Below, in pieces: positions 1 through 7,455 of a DNA stretch of 10,939 nucleotides. A model generated the notes under the pieces. That model saw only the letters and a program-made list of their open reading frames with translations, was not told where the DNA came from and searched no databases. Position numbers and translations under genes: made by a program. The stretch is from Tritrichomonas foetus (Eukaryota; Parabasalia; Tritrichomonadida; Tritrichomonadidae), in contig MLAK01001082.1 in NCBI GenBank assembly GCA_001839685.1, forward strand, positions 71,536 to 82,474. The letters are read 5' to 3'. Each line of letters starts with the position of its first letter. The first letter of the stretch is position 1.

Positions 1-156
1 GCCACTTTTTTTCAGACATTCAAACGAAAAGGTCACTTTTTTGGGAATTTCAATCGAAACAAAAAGAAAGCATTTCGAAACAATCAGAAAAGTTTCGAAA
101 AAGCCACTTTTTCTAGGAAACCCAATCGAAATACTCAGAAAACCAATCGAGAATGA
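1..156 (+). CDS. Possible 3' end of a basic, low-complexity protein gene (partial)
   Basis: Frame 1 is open from the window edge through 51 codons to a TGA at 154-156. The peptide is rich in Lys, Arg, Asn and Phe and loosely repetitive: a block of the form ATFF...KRKGHFFGNFNRN is echoed by KATFSRKPNRN about 30 residues later. The segment is clearly richer in G+C than the following 300 bp and full of TCGAA motifs, as in the coding parts of this window. A TAAA signal at 180-183 follows the stop by about 24 nt, which would fit a parabasalid mRNA end. The start and most of the protein lie outside the window, no family is recognised, and 51 open codons could still be chance. Confidence 0.35.
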   Translation, partial: ATFFQTFKRKGHFFGNFNRNKKKAFRNNQKSFEKATFSRKPNRNTQKTNRE

Positions 157-544
157 CTGTATCAGAAAAAAAAGTATAGTAAATGATATGTTCGACTAAA
201 TATAATCAGAATTATTTATCGTATAGGCTATTTTTTCGACTTTTTTGTTAACCGATAGGTTCATCTATTGAAAAAAATTTATTTGATTGGATTTTGTGAA
301 TTACCGTTGAAATAATTTCTATTATTTTCAATATTTTCAGAATTTTGAACTCAATTGAATTCCCTAATAGTTGAAAAAGTCGAGTTTCGATTATTATGAG
401 AAGCTCTCTGTTGAGCTTATTGATAATAATAATTAAATGAGATAATTAAACTTAGACAACAAAATAAAATTTAATTATAGCATCAAACGAATCTAATCTG
501 TTTTGCTTTTCATTCGGTTGGATAGATTGATTTATGATCATCTG

Positions 545-561
545 AGTCATTTGAAATGACT
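545..561. repeat. 17-bp perfect palindrome with one central base
   Basis: AGTCATTT, a central G, then AAATGACT. The loop is too small for a stable hairpin, so it would act as duplex DNA if it acts at all. It lies 257 bp upstream of the small ORF at 818 and has no other context. Chance is a reasonable explanation in DNA this AT-rich. Confidence 0.3.
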
Positions 562-817
562 TTAAGTTAGCTTATTTTGAGAATACATTCTATATTTATT
601 GAACACCATTCATTGAGTTTAAATAAGATACTTAAAATTTGTTCTATTTGATGATTACAAATTAAGAAATTTATAAATAATTATTTAAATAATTGAGCCT
701 ATTTATGACTGAGCATGAAGCAACTCAATGAAGCTGTTAATAACCATTTTTGTTTTTAAAGTTTGACAAAAAAATAAATGGTGAATTAAATTTGGCCTTT
801 CCATCTCACAAAAAAAA

Positions 818-1003
818 ATGAAATTGAATAGGAAATCTATTTCTCAGGAATTCCGAGACAGATTTTTATATAACTTCGTTGATTATATTAGACACATGAC
901 CTATAATAACATATTCCAATTTCAGAAAGATTCATCGGTGAAGGGTCTGTTTGACCACTTCTGTTCAACACGATTTTCGAAAATCAGATTTCAATTATAT
1001 TGA
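818..1003 (+). CDS. Small ORF, 61 aa, doubtful
   Basis: An ATG-initiated 61-codon frame ends in TGA. Its one supporting feature is a TCACA initiator-like sequence at 806-810, which would put the transcription start 10 nt before the ATG, a typical short parabasalid 5' UTR. The peptide begins MKLNRKSISQEF and ends KIRFQLY. It is basic and aromatic, with no signal peptide, membrane segment or recognisable domain. No TAAA signal follows closely. It could be a short gene, a truncated relic or a chance ORF, and I lean towards relic or chance. Confidence 0.2.
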   Translation: MKLNRKSISQEFRDRFLYNFVDYIRHMTYNNIFQFQKDSSVKGLFDHFCSTRFSKIRFQLY

Positions 1004-1343
1004 CCGAATATATTCACAATTAGATTATACATATCTATGGAAATATCTTATGTTTTTTATGACAATTTATATTTTATATTCGAGAAATATGCTAACAAAA
1101 TCATGGTTGTATATAAATTCGGATTCATAGATATTCACTCCAAAATACATTGTTCGATATATTAAAAAAATAATGAATATTTTATTAGTCACGTAATGGT
1201 ATGATCATCAAGAAAAAATGAGATTTAATTCATTTTCGTTCTTGGTAAACAAAGACGTGTCTACATTCGTCATTTGAATTACAAAAAGTTATACTTCCAC
1301 AAACTCGTTATTTATTCCTATTGAAAATATTGTCCCATGTGTA

Positions 1344-1380
1344 TGAGTAATTACTCAAATCACAATCAATTGAGTAATTA
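1344..1380. repeat. Palindrome and direct repeat upstream of the displaced start codon
   Basis: TGAGTAATTACTCA at 1344-1357 is a perfect 14-bp palindrome, and its first ten bases recur as TGAGTAATTA at 1371-1380. A TCACA initiator-like sequence lies between them at 1360-1364. The group sits about 80-110 bp before the ATG at 1458 that formerly began the coiled-coil gene, so it is a candidate for the old upstream control region. This is position-based inference only. Confidence 0.3.
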
Positions 1381-1455
1381 TTCTTTTCAAAAATTTGTGT
1401 AGTTCTATTAACATTTGAATTAATAAGTCAAAAAGTGAATTTGAATAAAATCAGA

Positions 1456-1463
1456 AGATGATT
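1456..1463. repeat. Left target-site duplication of element copy 1 (AGATGATT)
   Basis: These eight bases abut the left end of the element and recur exactly at 2560-2567 abutting its right end. They include the ATG at 1458-1460, the original start codon of the coiled-coil gene. Confidence 0.93.
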
Positions 1464-1484
1464 AGATGTATACAAACTAACTAG
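1458..1484 (+). pseudogene. Orphaned start codon and 8-codon stub of the interrupted gene
   Basis: The start codon left with the old promoter now reads eight codons, the first two from the target site and the rest from the element, to a TAG at 1482-1484 (MIRCIQTN). The first three residues, Met-Ile-Arg, are also those of the intact protein starting at 2562, because the element happens to begin with AGA. An in-frame TAA at 1446-1448 shows that this ATG was the first in-frame start before insertion. Any transcript from the old promoter would therefore make only this stub. Confidence 0.6.
1464..1477 (+). repeat. Terminal inverted repeat, copy 1, outer end
   Basis: AGATGTATACAAAC, a perfect inverted match to 2546-2559. 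Beyond these 14 bp the two ends are only partly similar (TAACTAG here, CAAATAG at the other end), so the ends can be told apart. AGATGTA recurs subterminally at 1489-1495. Confidence 0.9.
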
Positions 1485-1768
1485 CTCTAGATGTAGAAGA
1501 CTATTGAGAGATCTAAATGAATAATTGTTGATATTATTGTCATCTAAAAATTATTTAATTGTAATCCTATTAATAATATATAAATATTATAATTTAAAAA
1601 TCAAGATACAGAGAAAACCAAATCCAAAAAAAAATTGGGAGAAAAAAATAAACCCCACAGAAATTTCTGAGAATTATTGAGATAAAAAGGGATTTTATAG
1701 AATTAATATCTTGATTATTTCTGATCATAAATCGTGCTTTTTATTATCATATGACCCTCCATCGAAAA

Positions 1769-2029
1769 TTATAATGTTTTCCAAAATACAAAAATGAAGT
1801 ATAAAAAAAATATTAATAATTTTGATATAAATAAAAAAAATTTAGGCATCAATGAGAAGATTACGAATGTTTTGCCATCTAAATGGCGAGTCATCAGAAA
1901 ATTCACTTGGCATCGAGTCTGGAAAAAAACATATTGGATTCCATTTTTCTTGATTTGGTCTTTCAATCGTTGTATCTGTATCCCTGCTTGAGAATGTGCT
2001 GTTGAGGACTGCCAGTCTATTTTCTTCAT
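1769..2029 (-). CDS. 86-aa ORF inside element copy 1, doubtful
   Basis: An ATG-initiated frame whose N-terminal 60 residues look mixed and protein-like (starting MKKIDWQSSTAHSQAG), while the last 25 are a Phe/Leu/Ile-rich run that AT-rich DNA produces easily. The identical ORF occurs in copy 2, but the copies are so similar that this says little about selection. It resembles no transposase domain I know. It could be a relic of the parent element, a captured fragment or chance. Confidence 0.15.
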   Translation of the reverse strand: MKKIDWQSSTAHSQAGIQIQRLKDQIKKNGIQYVFFQTRCQVNFLMTRHLDGKTFVIFSLMPKFFLFISKLLIFFLYFIFVFWKTL

Positions 2030-2131
2030 ATACTAAAATTTTATGACAGAAAAGATTTCAATACATTCTTATTTGTCAAATGGAAATTGAATTAATTAAA
2101 CATCACTGAGTTAAAACTATCAAAATTTTCG

Positions 2132-2151
2132 CGATTTTTAATTAAAAATCG
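2132..2151. repeat. Perfect 20-bp palindrome inside element copy 1
   Basis: CGATTTTTAATTAAAAATCG is its own reverse complement and is conserved at 6584-6603 in copy 2. It lies in the half of the element nearer the coiled-coil gene. A role in transposase or host-factor binding is possible but unsupported. Confidence 0.7.
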
Positions 2152-2511
2152 ATAGAAGAAGTGTAAATAGAATTATGGGAAGCAGTATTATAATCTTTGT
2201 GATTCTTGGAAAAAAAGCTTCTCACAATTTTTTTTTAGGCTTTCTCCAAAATCGCTCTTTTTTCGGTTTAATTGTTGCAAAATTTCAAAACTATGAATAA
2301 ATATGGCTCATAACTATAAAAAATAGATTTAACAATTGACTGAAAGCTGTTCACCCGAAAACTGAAACAATAGCTTCTTCAGAATCATTTTCGAAATATT
2401 TTTGAATTCGGCCATTTGCGAAGTTTGCGATAAGGGAAATTTTCGTCATTCTTTTAGCTATTTAGGTTTTGATTTTTGACTGATGGTATTAAGTAATACT
2501 GATGATAAGGA

Positions 2512-2516
2512 TCATT
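2512..2516 (+). promoter_or_regulatory. Candidate initiator supplied by the element (TCATT)
   Basis: TCATT fits the parabasalid initiator pattern TCA+1YW. Transcription from the A at 2514 would give a 48-nt leader with no ATG before the regenerated start at 2562. A second candidate, TCATTCTTTT at 2446-2455, lies further up but would read through upstream ATGs near 2503. Both are short and common in AT-rich DNA, so this is only a hypothesis about how the displaced gene is now transcribed. Confidence 0.25.
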
Positions 2517-2545
2517 TGAGTGATTTCGTACGTTAAGACTATTTG

Positions 2546-2559
2546 GTTTGTATACATCT
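2546..2559 (-). repeat. Terminal inverted repeat, copy 1, gene-proximal end
   Basis: GTTTGTATACATCT, the reverse complement of 1464-1477. Its last T joins the AG of the target duplication to form a TAG at 2559-2561, in frame with and directly before the ATG at 2562. Confidence 0.9.
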
Positions 2560-2567
2560 AGATGATT
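2560..2567. repeat. Right target-site duplication of element copy 1 (AGATGATT)
   Basis: An exact copy of 1456-1463. Its ATG at 2562-2564 is the present start codon of the 677-aa gene, and its ATT is codon 2. Confidence 0.93.
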
Positions 2568-4595
2568 CGAAAACCGCTTCCACCTCGCTCGCAGTCGGTT
2601 CAAAAGGTGGGACCCGGTGTTCGAACTATACCCGAACCACCTCCGTTTCTTATGGCTCAATCATTTCTCAACGATCAAACATGCATATCTTTACGAGAGC
2701 GATTAGAAACCGATACGAATTTAAGCGACGCCGATTCAGATACTCTCCAGAAACTAATCATTCACCTCAAAGAGACAGAAGAAATCAAAGCATCTGAAGA
2801 AAATTATTCAGAAGCAAAAAAAATGAAAGCTTTTCAAGAAATCGTTCGAAACGAAATTCGAATTCGAACATTGAAAGAAATGAAACAGATTTCAAGGAGC
2901 GCTATCAATTCGGCCCACAAATATACACAAAATTTTAATTCTTTAGCAAATCAATCGAAAAAAGGATCTCGAACAGCAAATTGCTCCCCATCAAAAAGTG
3001 AAGAATCGAATGACTGCGATGATTCCGAAAAAAGCGAAACTGATCAAAGTTTTAAATCAATCAACGAAAAATATCACGAAAAGCTTGAAAAATTTGACCT
3101 TGAAACTAACGAAAAAAGAGAGCATTTAATGAAAAGACAACAACAATGTATCGAAAGGTTCGAAAATAGTTGGACTAATGAAATCCCTAAGCAATACAAT
3201 AAACCTTCATATAAACTTTTGCAAATAAAACAAGTCGAAAGAACACTAGCGAAAACAGGCGATTATGATCGTGCAACAGCTTTACATAAAGAAGCCGCAG
3301 ATTTAGCAATGATTGAAGGACAACAAAATCAAGCAAAATTAGTAAACGATTATAAATCTGCCAAGTCCAAATTAATTGAAAAACATCGTAAGGAAGTTGA
3401 ACTTTTTGAGTCAAATCGAAATGAAAGTCGACACCTGATCCAAACGAGACATGAAATCGAATTAAAAGCAGCGATGAATCGAAATATTGTTATGCAACAA
3501 AAACTGAAAGAACGGACAATGTCAAAACAAAGGCAACTTCAATACAATTTTGGCCAGAGAAAATATTCAGTTCCAATTGCATCGAAATTGAAATATAAGC
3601 CAATCAGCCAAGTGTATGCATCAAACAAATCGCTGGGAGCCACTTTGTTGCCGCCATTGAAGCCTCCAACAAATGAAACGATTCAAGAAGAAGAAGAAAG
3701 GAAGAAAAGAGAAAAAGCAAAAATGGCTGCTGATTTCAAAAGAAAACAAGAGGAAGAAAGAAGAAGGAAAATCGAAATCATGCAAAGAAATTATGAGGAG
3801 CAACAACAGAGGATCATCCAAGAAAAGGCTGAAAGGCAGAAACAAAGAAACAATAGAAGGAATCAAAACAATACTTTTATCACTGAAATTGATGAAGAAA
3901 ATAACATCATTCAGCCAATTGAAACCTTCAATGATCCAAGTAGTAATACTGAGAGCAATATTCATTATAATACTAATAGTAGTCATAATGGTAATACTTA
4001 TAATGATAACAATTCTCATAGTAATGGTGATGAAAATGCTAAAAGTGAAGAAAAATCATTTTTGGATTATCAAATAAATAAATGTGAAGATCAAGTAGAG
4101 GCTAAATGTGAAGTTCAAGGCGAAAGTAAAGATGAATATGCAAATGATATTGTGACAAGAAATACAACAATTGGTGAAATTAAAGGTGCAAAGACAAATA
4201 GAAATCGGAATATTTCCCTTCGATCAATCTCAAGGGAAGAAACATATTCAAAAAGTAGCTGCGCAAGTCGAGGGAAAACTTCAGCAATTGATGAAGAAGA
4301 AGGAAACACTACTTTCAATTCTGAACTCGCCAAATTTTCTCGTTCACAGCCAAATCTTGTGCAAATGGACTCAATTCCAAATATTTCATCTACTTCCTCA
4401 AATACAGGACTTCTCAACTCAGAAAGTGAGTGTGACCAATCTTTGCTTCCAGTCAACTCAATGAGCGATTTGCACACACTCAGTCTCCCACTTGATGGTC
4501 AAATTCTTGATGAAATGGAAAGACATCCATCGGTTCTATCACAGGCGCCGTCAACAATTGACATCAGTCAATACTCAAAAAATGTTAATGTTTGA
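2562..4595 (+). CDS. Uncharacterised coiled-coil protein, 677 aa, start codon rebuilt by a transposon insertion
   Basis: A long intact ORF with coding-like composition, ending in TGA. Residues 1-30 are a Pro/Arg-rich head (RKPLPPR, IPEPPP). Residues 43-115 are helical with a Y-x-x-A segment (NYSEAKKMKAFQ). Residues 130-165 are a Ser/Asp/Glu-rich linker. Residues 166-330 form a long charged helical region including GDYDRATALHKEAADL and the HRKEVELFESNR stretch. Residues 374-432 are a very highly charged E/K/R/Q coiled coil. Residues 440-500 are an Asn/Ser-rich linker, and the tail is Ser-rich. This layout is common in a large, functionally unassigned set of parabasalid proteins, so a structural or cytoskeletal scaffold role is only a guess. 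No signal peptide or membrane segment is seen. The ATG lies inside the element's target duplication and is preceded by an in-frame TAG. If it is not used, the next in-frame ATG is residue 31. Confidence 0.88.
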   Translation: MIRKPLPPRSQSVQKVGPGVRTIPEPPPFLMAQSFLNDQTCISLRERLETDTNLSDADSDTLQKLIIHLKETEEIKASEENYSEAKKMKAFQEIVRNEIRIRTLKEMKQISRSAINSAHKYTQNFNSLANQSKKGSRTANCSPSKSEESNDCDDSEKSETDQSFKSINEKYHEKLEKFDLETNEKREHLMKRQQQCIERFENSWTNEIPKQYNKPSYKLLQIKQVERTLAKTGDYDRATALHKEAADLAMIEGQQNQAKLVNDYKSAKSKLIEKHRKEVELFESNRNESRHLIQTRHEIELKAAMNRNIVMQQKLKERTMSKQRQLQYNFGQRKYSVPIASKLKYKPISQVYASNKSLGATLLPPLKPPTNETIQEEEERKKREKAKMAADFKRKQEEERRRKIEIMQRNYEEQQQRIIQEKAERQKQRNNRRNQNNTFITEIDEENNIIQPIETFNDPSSNTESNIHYNTNSSHNGNTYNDNNSHSNGDENAKSEEKSFLDYQINKCEDQVEAKCEVQGESKDEYANDIVTRNTTIGEIKGAKTNRNRNISLRSISREETYSKSSCASRGKTSAIDEEEGNTTFNSELAKFSRSQPNLVQMDSIPNISSTSSNTGLLNSESECDQSLLPVNSMSDLHTLSLPLDGQILDEMERHPSVLSQAPSTIDISQYSKNVNV

Positions 4596-4600
4596 ATAGA

Positions 4601-4604
4601 TAAA
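4601..4604 (+). terminator. Polyadenylation-type signal TAAA after the coiled-coil gene
   Basis: TAAA begins six bases after the TGA stop, in TAGATAAATAATATAG. In Trichomonas the mRNA 3'-end signal is UAAA at or just after the stop codon, so the placement fits. The motif is too short to be certain. Confidence 0.45.
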
Positions 4605-6167
4605 TAATATAGAGTTTTATTTTCTTTCATATCTTTTTTTTATTATGTCATAAAATGCCCAACCTATAAAATACATTTTCCAAACCATTCACCCAATCCA
4701 CTGTTATTTTTTCCAATTTTGGTTTCAATTCAATTTCCTTTTTATCCAAAAGTTCCATGTCTTCATTTATATGTCACTTTCGCCGTAATTATGTTGGACT
4801 ATTCACTGAATCTAGATTTTCATGTTATGATCATCTAAAAATTAATGAATAAATGATACCTTACCTAGCCATATGAATCTAAAACTGAAATACATTATAA
4901 ATAATCACTCACTTATTCGTGCTATTTAAATAACTATATTATATTACCCAAATGAAAATCAGAATTGAAAACGCAACATTTTGGATAAGTTCCAATTGGA
5001 ATTTATCATATCAATATCATTACATTCATCTAAATTTGTCGAAATACTTATGCTGTACATGCGTGGTTTCGAGATTCCAGTTCAATGTGATATGATATCA
5101 AGAGATTGATTTCAAAAAACTTCTTGATACAATGAATTTTCCCATGTGAAAAAGTATGACATTAGCCTCAAGAGAAGGTTTTATATGGTTTAAGCAAGTT
5201 TATTTCATCACCCTATGTTTTATGATTTGATGTAATTAGATTCTTATTAATTACTTGTAGATAAATCATTTTTTGATTTTTGAGAAATATAAAGATTAAA
5301 AATATCAATTAGTGCTCCTAAACCATCAATGCCATATTATGAACTCTTATTTATGACATCAAATCAAAATGTTTATAATTGTTTTTACAAATGTTAAAAT
5401 ACGAAACGGTTTTTTCAAATTTCGTTTGATAGAAATATATATTTTCTAACAGGAACAGAAAGCAGAAAATTTTCATCAAAGAGGTCCTTCATTTTAAACG
5501 TCGTTTTTCTCAAATTTGAAAACTCTCATAGAACAAATGTTTCAATAAGCTCTTCAATCAAATAATTGGCCTTTTACTTTACAAATTTATTGACCATTTC
5601 CTTTCAATTATTTCTGCGTAATTTCATCGTTATAAACATCAAAATCTAAATGAAAATATTCTTGACTTATTCTGTCAATGGCTAAATTAAGTATGAAGTA
5701 TAGATTAAAAGGAAAAAATTTGAAAGATTTATGCCTGGAAGAACAGCAACTCAGCTCAAAAATAGTTTACCAATGCCAGAAAATTTTTTTTTCTACAATT
5801 TGACCATTAAATGACATTCGAAAATCTGACTAACGTTCTAAAAACAGGAATATTTTGAATACTTCTATAATAAACCGATAAATACGATTATTTTTCTTTT
5901 AAAAAGTTTCCCTAACTCAAATTATTCGGCTCTTTTGAAAGGAGTTAAATCATTCAAAATATTTTCTGATAAGTTATTCAAAAGATATCCTTTTGAATTA
6001 AAAGTTTTGATCGAAAAGCATCAATTAATACATCAATTTTGCTTTAATTCCAATCATATTTGGCTACTGGTCATAAAGTAATGAGTTAAAGGGGTAATTT
6101 TATATTTAACCAATTATTACTTTATTCATAAGAAGATATTTATATTTTTTATTTAATACAATAAAAA
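4605..6167. other. AT-rich intergenic spacer
   Basis: About 1.56 kb between the coiled-coil gene and element copy 2. Stops are frequent in every frame, composition is uniformly AT-rich, and no ORF, RNA gene, tandem array or mobile-element end is apparent. It presumably holds the 3' flank of the coiled-coil gene. A 14-bp match (TCATCTAAAAATTA, near 4828) to the element interior is isolated and probably chance. Confidence 0.6.
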
Positions 6168-6175
6168 GATTTTTT
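6168..6175. repeat. Left target-site duplication of element copy 2 (GATTTTTT)
   Basis: Recurs exactly at 7272-7279 on the other side of the element. It is less informative than copy 1's duplication because of its T run, but it has the same length and is perfectly placed. Confidence 0.88.
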
Positions 6176-6189
6176 AGATGTATACAGAC
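6176..6189 (+). repeat. Terminal inverted repeat, copy 2, inner end (one mismatch)
   Basis: AGATGTATACAGAC. The G at 6187 replaces the A found at the other three ends, so copy 2 has the imperfect terminal repeat and copy 1 the perfect one. Confidence 0.88.
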
Positions 6190-6583
6190 CAAATAGTCTT
6201 AACGTACGAAATCACTAAAATGATCCTTATCATCAGTATTACTTAATACCATCAGTCAAAAATCAAAACCCAAATAGCTAAAAGAATGACGAAAATTTCC
6301 CTTATCGCAAACTTCGCAAATGGCCGAATTCAAAAATATTTCGAAAATGATTCTGAAGAAGCTATTGTTTCAGTTTTCGGGTGAACAGCTTTCAGTCAAT
6401 TGTTAAATCTATTTTTTATAGTTATGAGCCATATTTATTCATAGTTTTGAAATTTTGCAACAATTAAACCGAAAAAAGAGCGATTTTGGAGAAAGCCTAA
6501 AAAAAAATTGTGAGAAGCTTTTTTTCCAAGAATCACAAAGATTATAATACTGCTTCCCATAATTCTATTTACACTTCTTCTAT

Positions 6584-6603
6584 CGATTTTTAATTAAAAA
6601 TCG
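6584..6603. repeat. Perfect 20-bp palindrome inside element copy 2
   Basis: The same CGATTTTTAATTAAAAATCG palindrome as at 2132-2151. One of the copy differences (6613) lies just outside it and here extends a flanking CTATCGA/TCGATAG match. Confidence 0.7.
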
Positions 6604-6705
6604 CGAAAATTTCGATAGTTTTAACTCAGTGATGTTTAATTAATTCAATTTCCATTTGACAAATAAGAATGTATTGAAATCTTTTCTGTCATAAAATTTT
6701 AGTAT

Positions 6706-6966
6706 ATGAAGAAAATAGACTGGCAGTCCTCAACAGCACATTCTCAAGCAGGGATACAGATACAACGATTGAAAGACCAAATCAAGAAAAATGGAATCCA
6801 ATATGTTTTTTTCCAGACTCGATGCCAAGTGAATTTTCTGATGACTCGCCATTTAGATGGCAAAACATTCGTAATCTTCTCATTGATGCCTAAATTTTTT
6901 TTATTTATATCAAAATTATTAATATTTTTTTTATACTTCATTTTTGTATTTTGGAAAACATTATAA
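6706..6966 (+). CDS. 86-aa ORF inside element copy 2, doubtful
   Basis: Identical in protein sequence to the ORF at 1769-2029 of copy 1. No recognised domain. The C-terminal third is a low-complexity hydrophobic run that looks like translated AT-rich DNA. There is no initiator-like TCA motif immediately upstream. Confidence 0.15.
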   Translation: MKKIDWQSSTAHSQAGIQIQRLKDQIKKNGIQYVFFQTRCQVNFLMTRHLDGKTFVIFSLMPKFFLFISKLLIFFLYFIFVFWKTL

Positions 6967-7257
6967 TTTTCGATGGAGGGTCATATGATAATAAAAAGCA
7001 CGATTTATGATCAGAAATAATCAAGATATTAATGCTATAAAATCACTTTTTATCTCAATAATTCTCAGAAATTTCTGTGGGGTTTATTTTTTTCTCACAA
7101 TTTTTTTTTGGATTTGGTTTTCTCTGTATCTTGATTTTTAAATTATAATATTTATATATTATTAATAGGATTACAATTAAATAATTTTTAGATGACAATA
7201 ATATCAACAATTATTCATTTAGATCTCTCAATGGTCTTCTACATCTAGAGCTAGTTA

Positions 7258-7271
7258 GTTTGTATACATCT
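7258..7271 (-). repeat. Terminal inverted repeat, copy 2, outer end
   Basis: GTTTGTATACATCT, the reverse complement of the copy 1 outer end at 1464-1477. The adjoining GAGCTAGTTA also matches, so the outer end of both copies is the same end of the element. Confidence 0.9.
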
Positions 7272-7279
7272 GATTTTTT
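7272..7279. repeat. Right target-site duplication of element copy 2 (GATTTTTT)
   Basis: An exact copy of 6168-6175, directly abutting the element end. Confidence 0.88.
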
Positions 7280-7455
7280 ACTTTTTGAATTAACATATTC
7301 AAAATATTGCATAAAGATTTTCTCTATAATTCCCTTGTTACAATGTATAATAATTAATTTCTAATGATCAGATAAATTATATTGATGTAAAAACATATTG
7401 TATTATCTAAAAACATTATTTAACAAAAGATAAGTGAACAACATAATTAAATTAA

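Larger units (their letters stand above)
157..1455. other. AT-rich intergenic region
   Basis: About 1.3 kb with dense stops in all frames and no convincing gene. It holds the doubtful 61-aa ORF at 818-1003, a short open stretch at 1229-1324 (31 codons without an ATG start, ending in TGA) that could be a decayed fragment, and the small palindromes at 545-561 and 1344-1357. The last 100 bp or so must contain the original promoter of the coiled-coil gene now separated from it by the mobile element. I see no RNA gene here. Confidence 0.6.
1464..2559 (+). mobile_element. Non-autonomous DNA transposon, copy 1 (1096 bp, 8-bp target duplication)
   Basis: Both ends carry the inverted repeat AGATGTATACAAAC, and the unit is flanked by a perfect 8-bp direct repeat, AGATGATT. 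A second copy of identical length lies inverted at 6176-7271. By eye the two differ at only 8 positions (left-copy coordinates 1502, 1638, 1690, 1701, 2122, 2464, 2518 and 2548) with no indels, so the family was active recently. The interior is AT-rich with one central palindrome and one doubtful 86-aa ORF, and no transposase motif is visible. An 8-bp duplication is usual for hAT, P and Merlin elements. The termini do not obviously match the hAT terminal consensus, so I leave the superfamily open. The right end abuts the start codon of the 677-aa gene. Confidence 0.92.
6176..7271 (-). mobile_element. Non-autonomous DNA transposon, copy 2 (1096 bp, inverted relative to copy 1)
   Basis: The reverse complement of copy 1 over the full 1096 bp, with 8 substitutions and no indels by eye. 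It is flanked by its own 8-bp duplication, GATTTTTT, so it inserted independently of copy 1. Its outer end (7258-7271) is the perfect 14-bp repeat. Its inner end (6176-6189) carries one change, AGATGTATACAGAC. It lies in intergenic DNA 442 bp before the pseudokinase start and seems not to interrupt a gene, although the relic-like frame at 7456-7620 begins close by. Confidence 0.92.

Noticed and set aside
3621..4019. A 132-aa minus-strand ORF and a 134-aa plus-strand ORF inside the coiled-coil gene
   Set aside because: Both are shadows of the E/K-rich and Asn-rich coding sequence in other frames, with biased compositions and no start context.
4828..4841. A third fragment of the element, from the 14-bp match TCATCTAAAAATTA
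   Set aside because: The match does not extend on either side and is AT-rich, so chance is sufficient.
1464..7271. A single large element (such as a Maverick) with 1.1-kb terminal inverted repeats
   Set aside because: Each arm is itself a complete element with its own two ends and its own 8-bp duplication, and the DNA between the arms holds an ordinary host-type gene.
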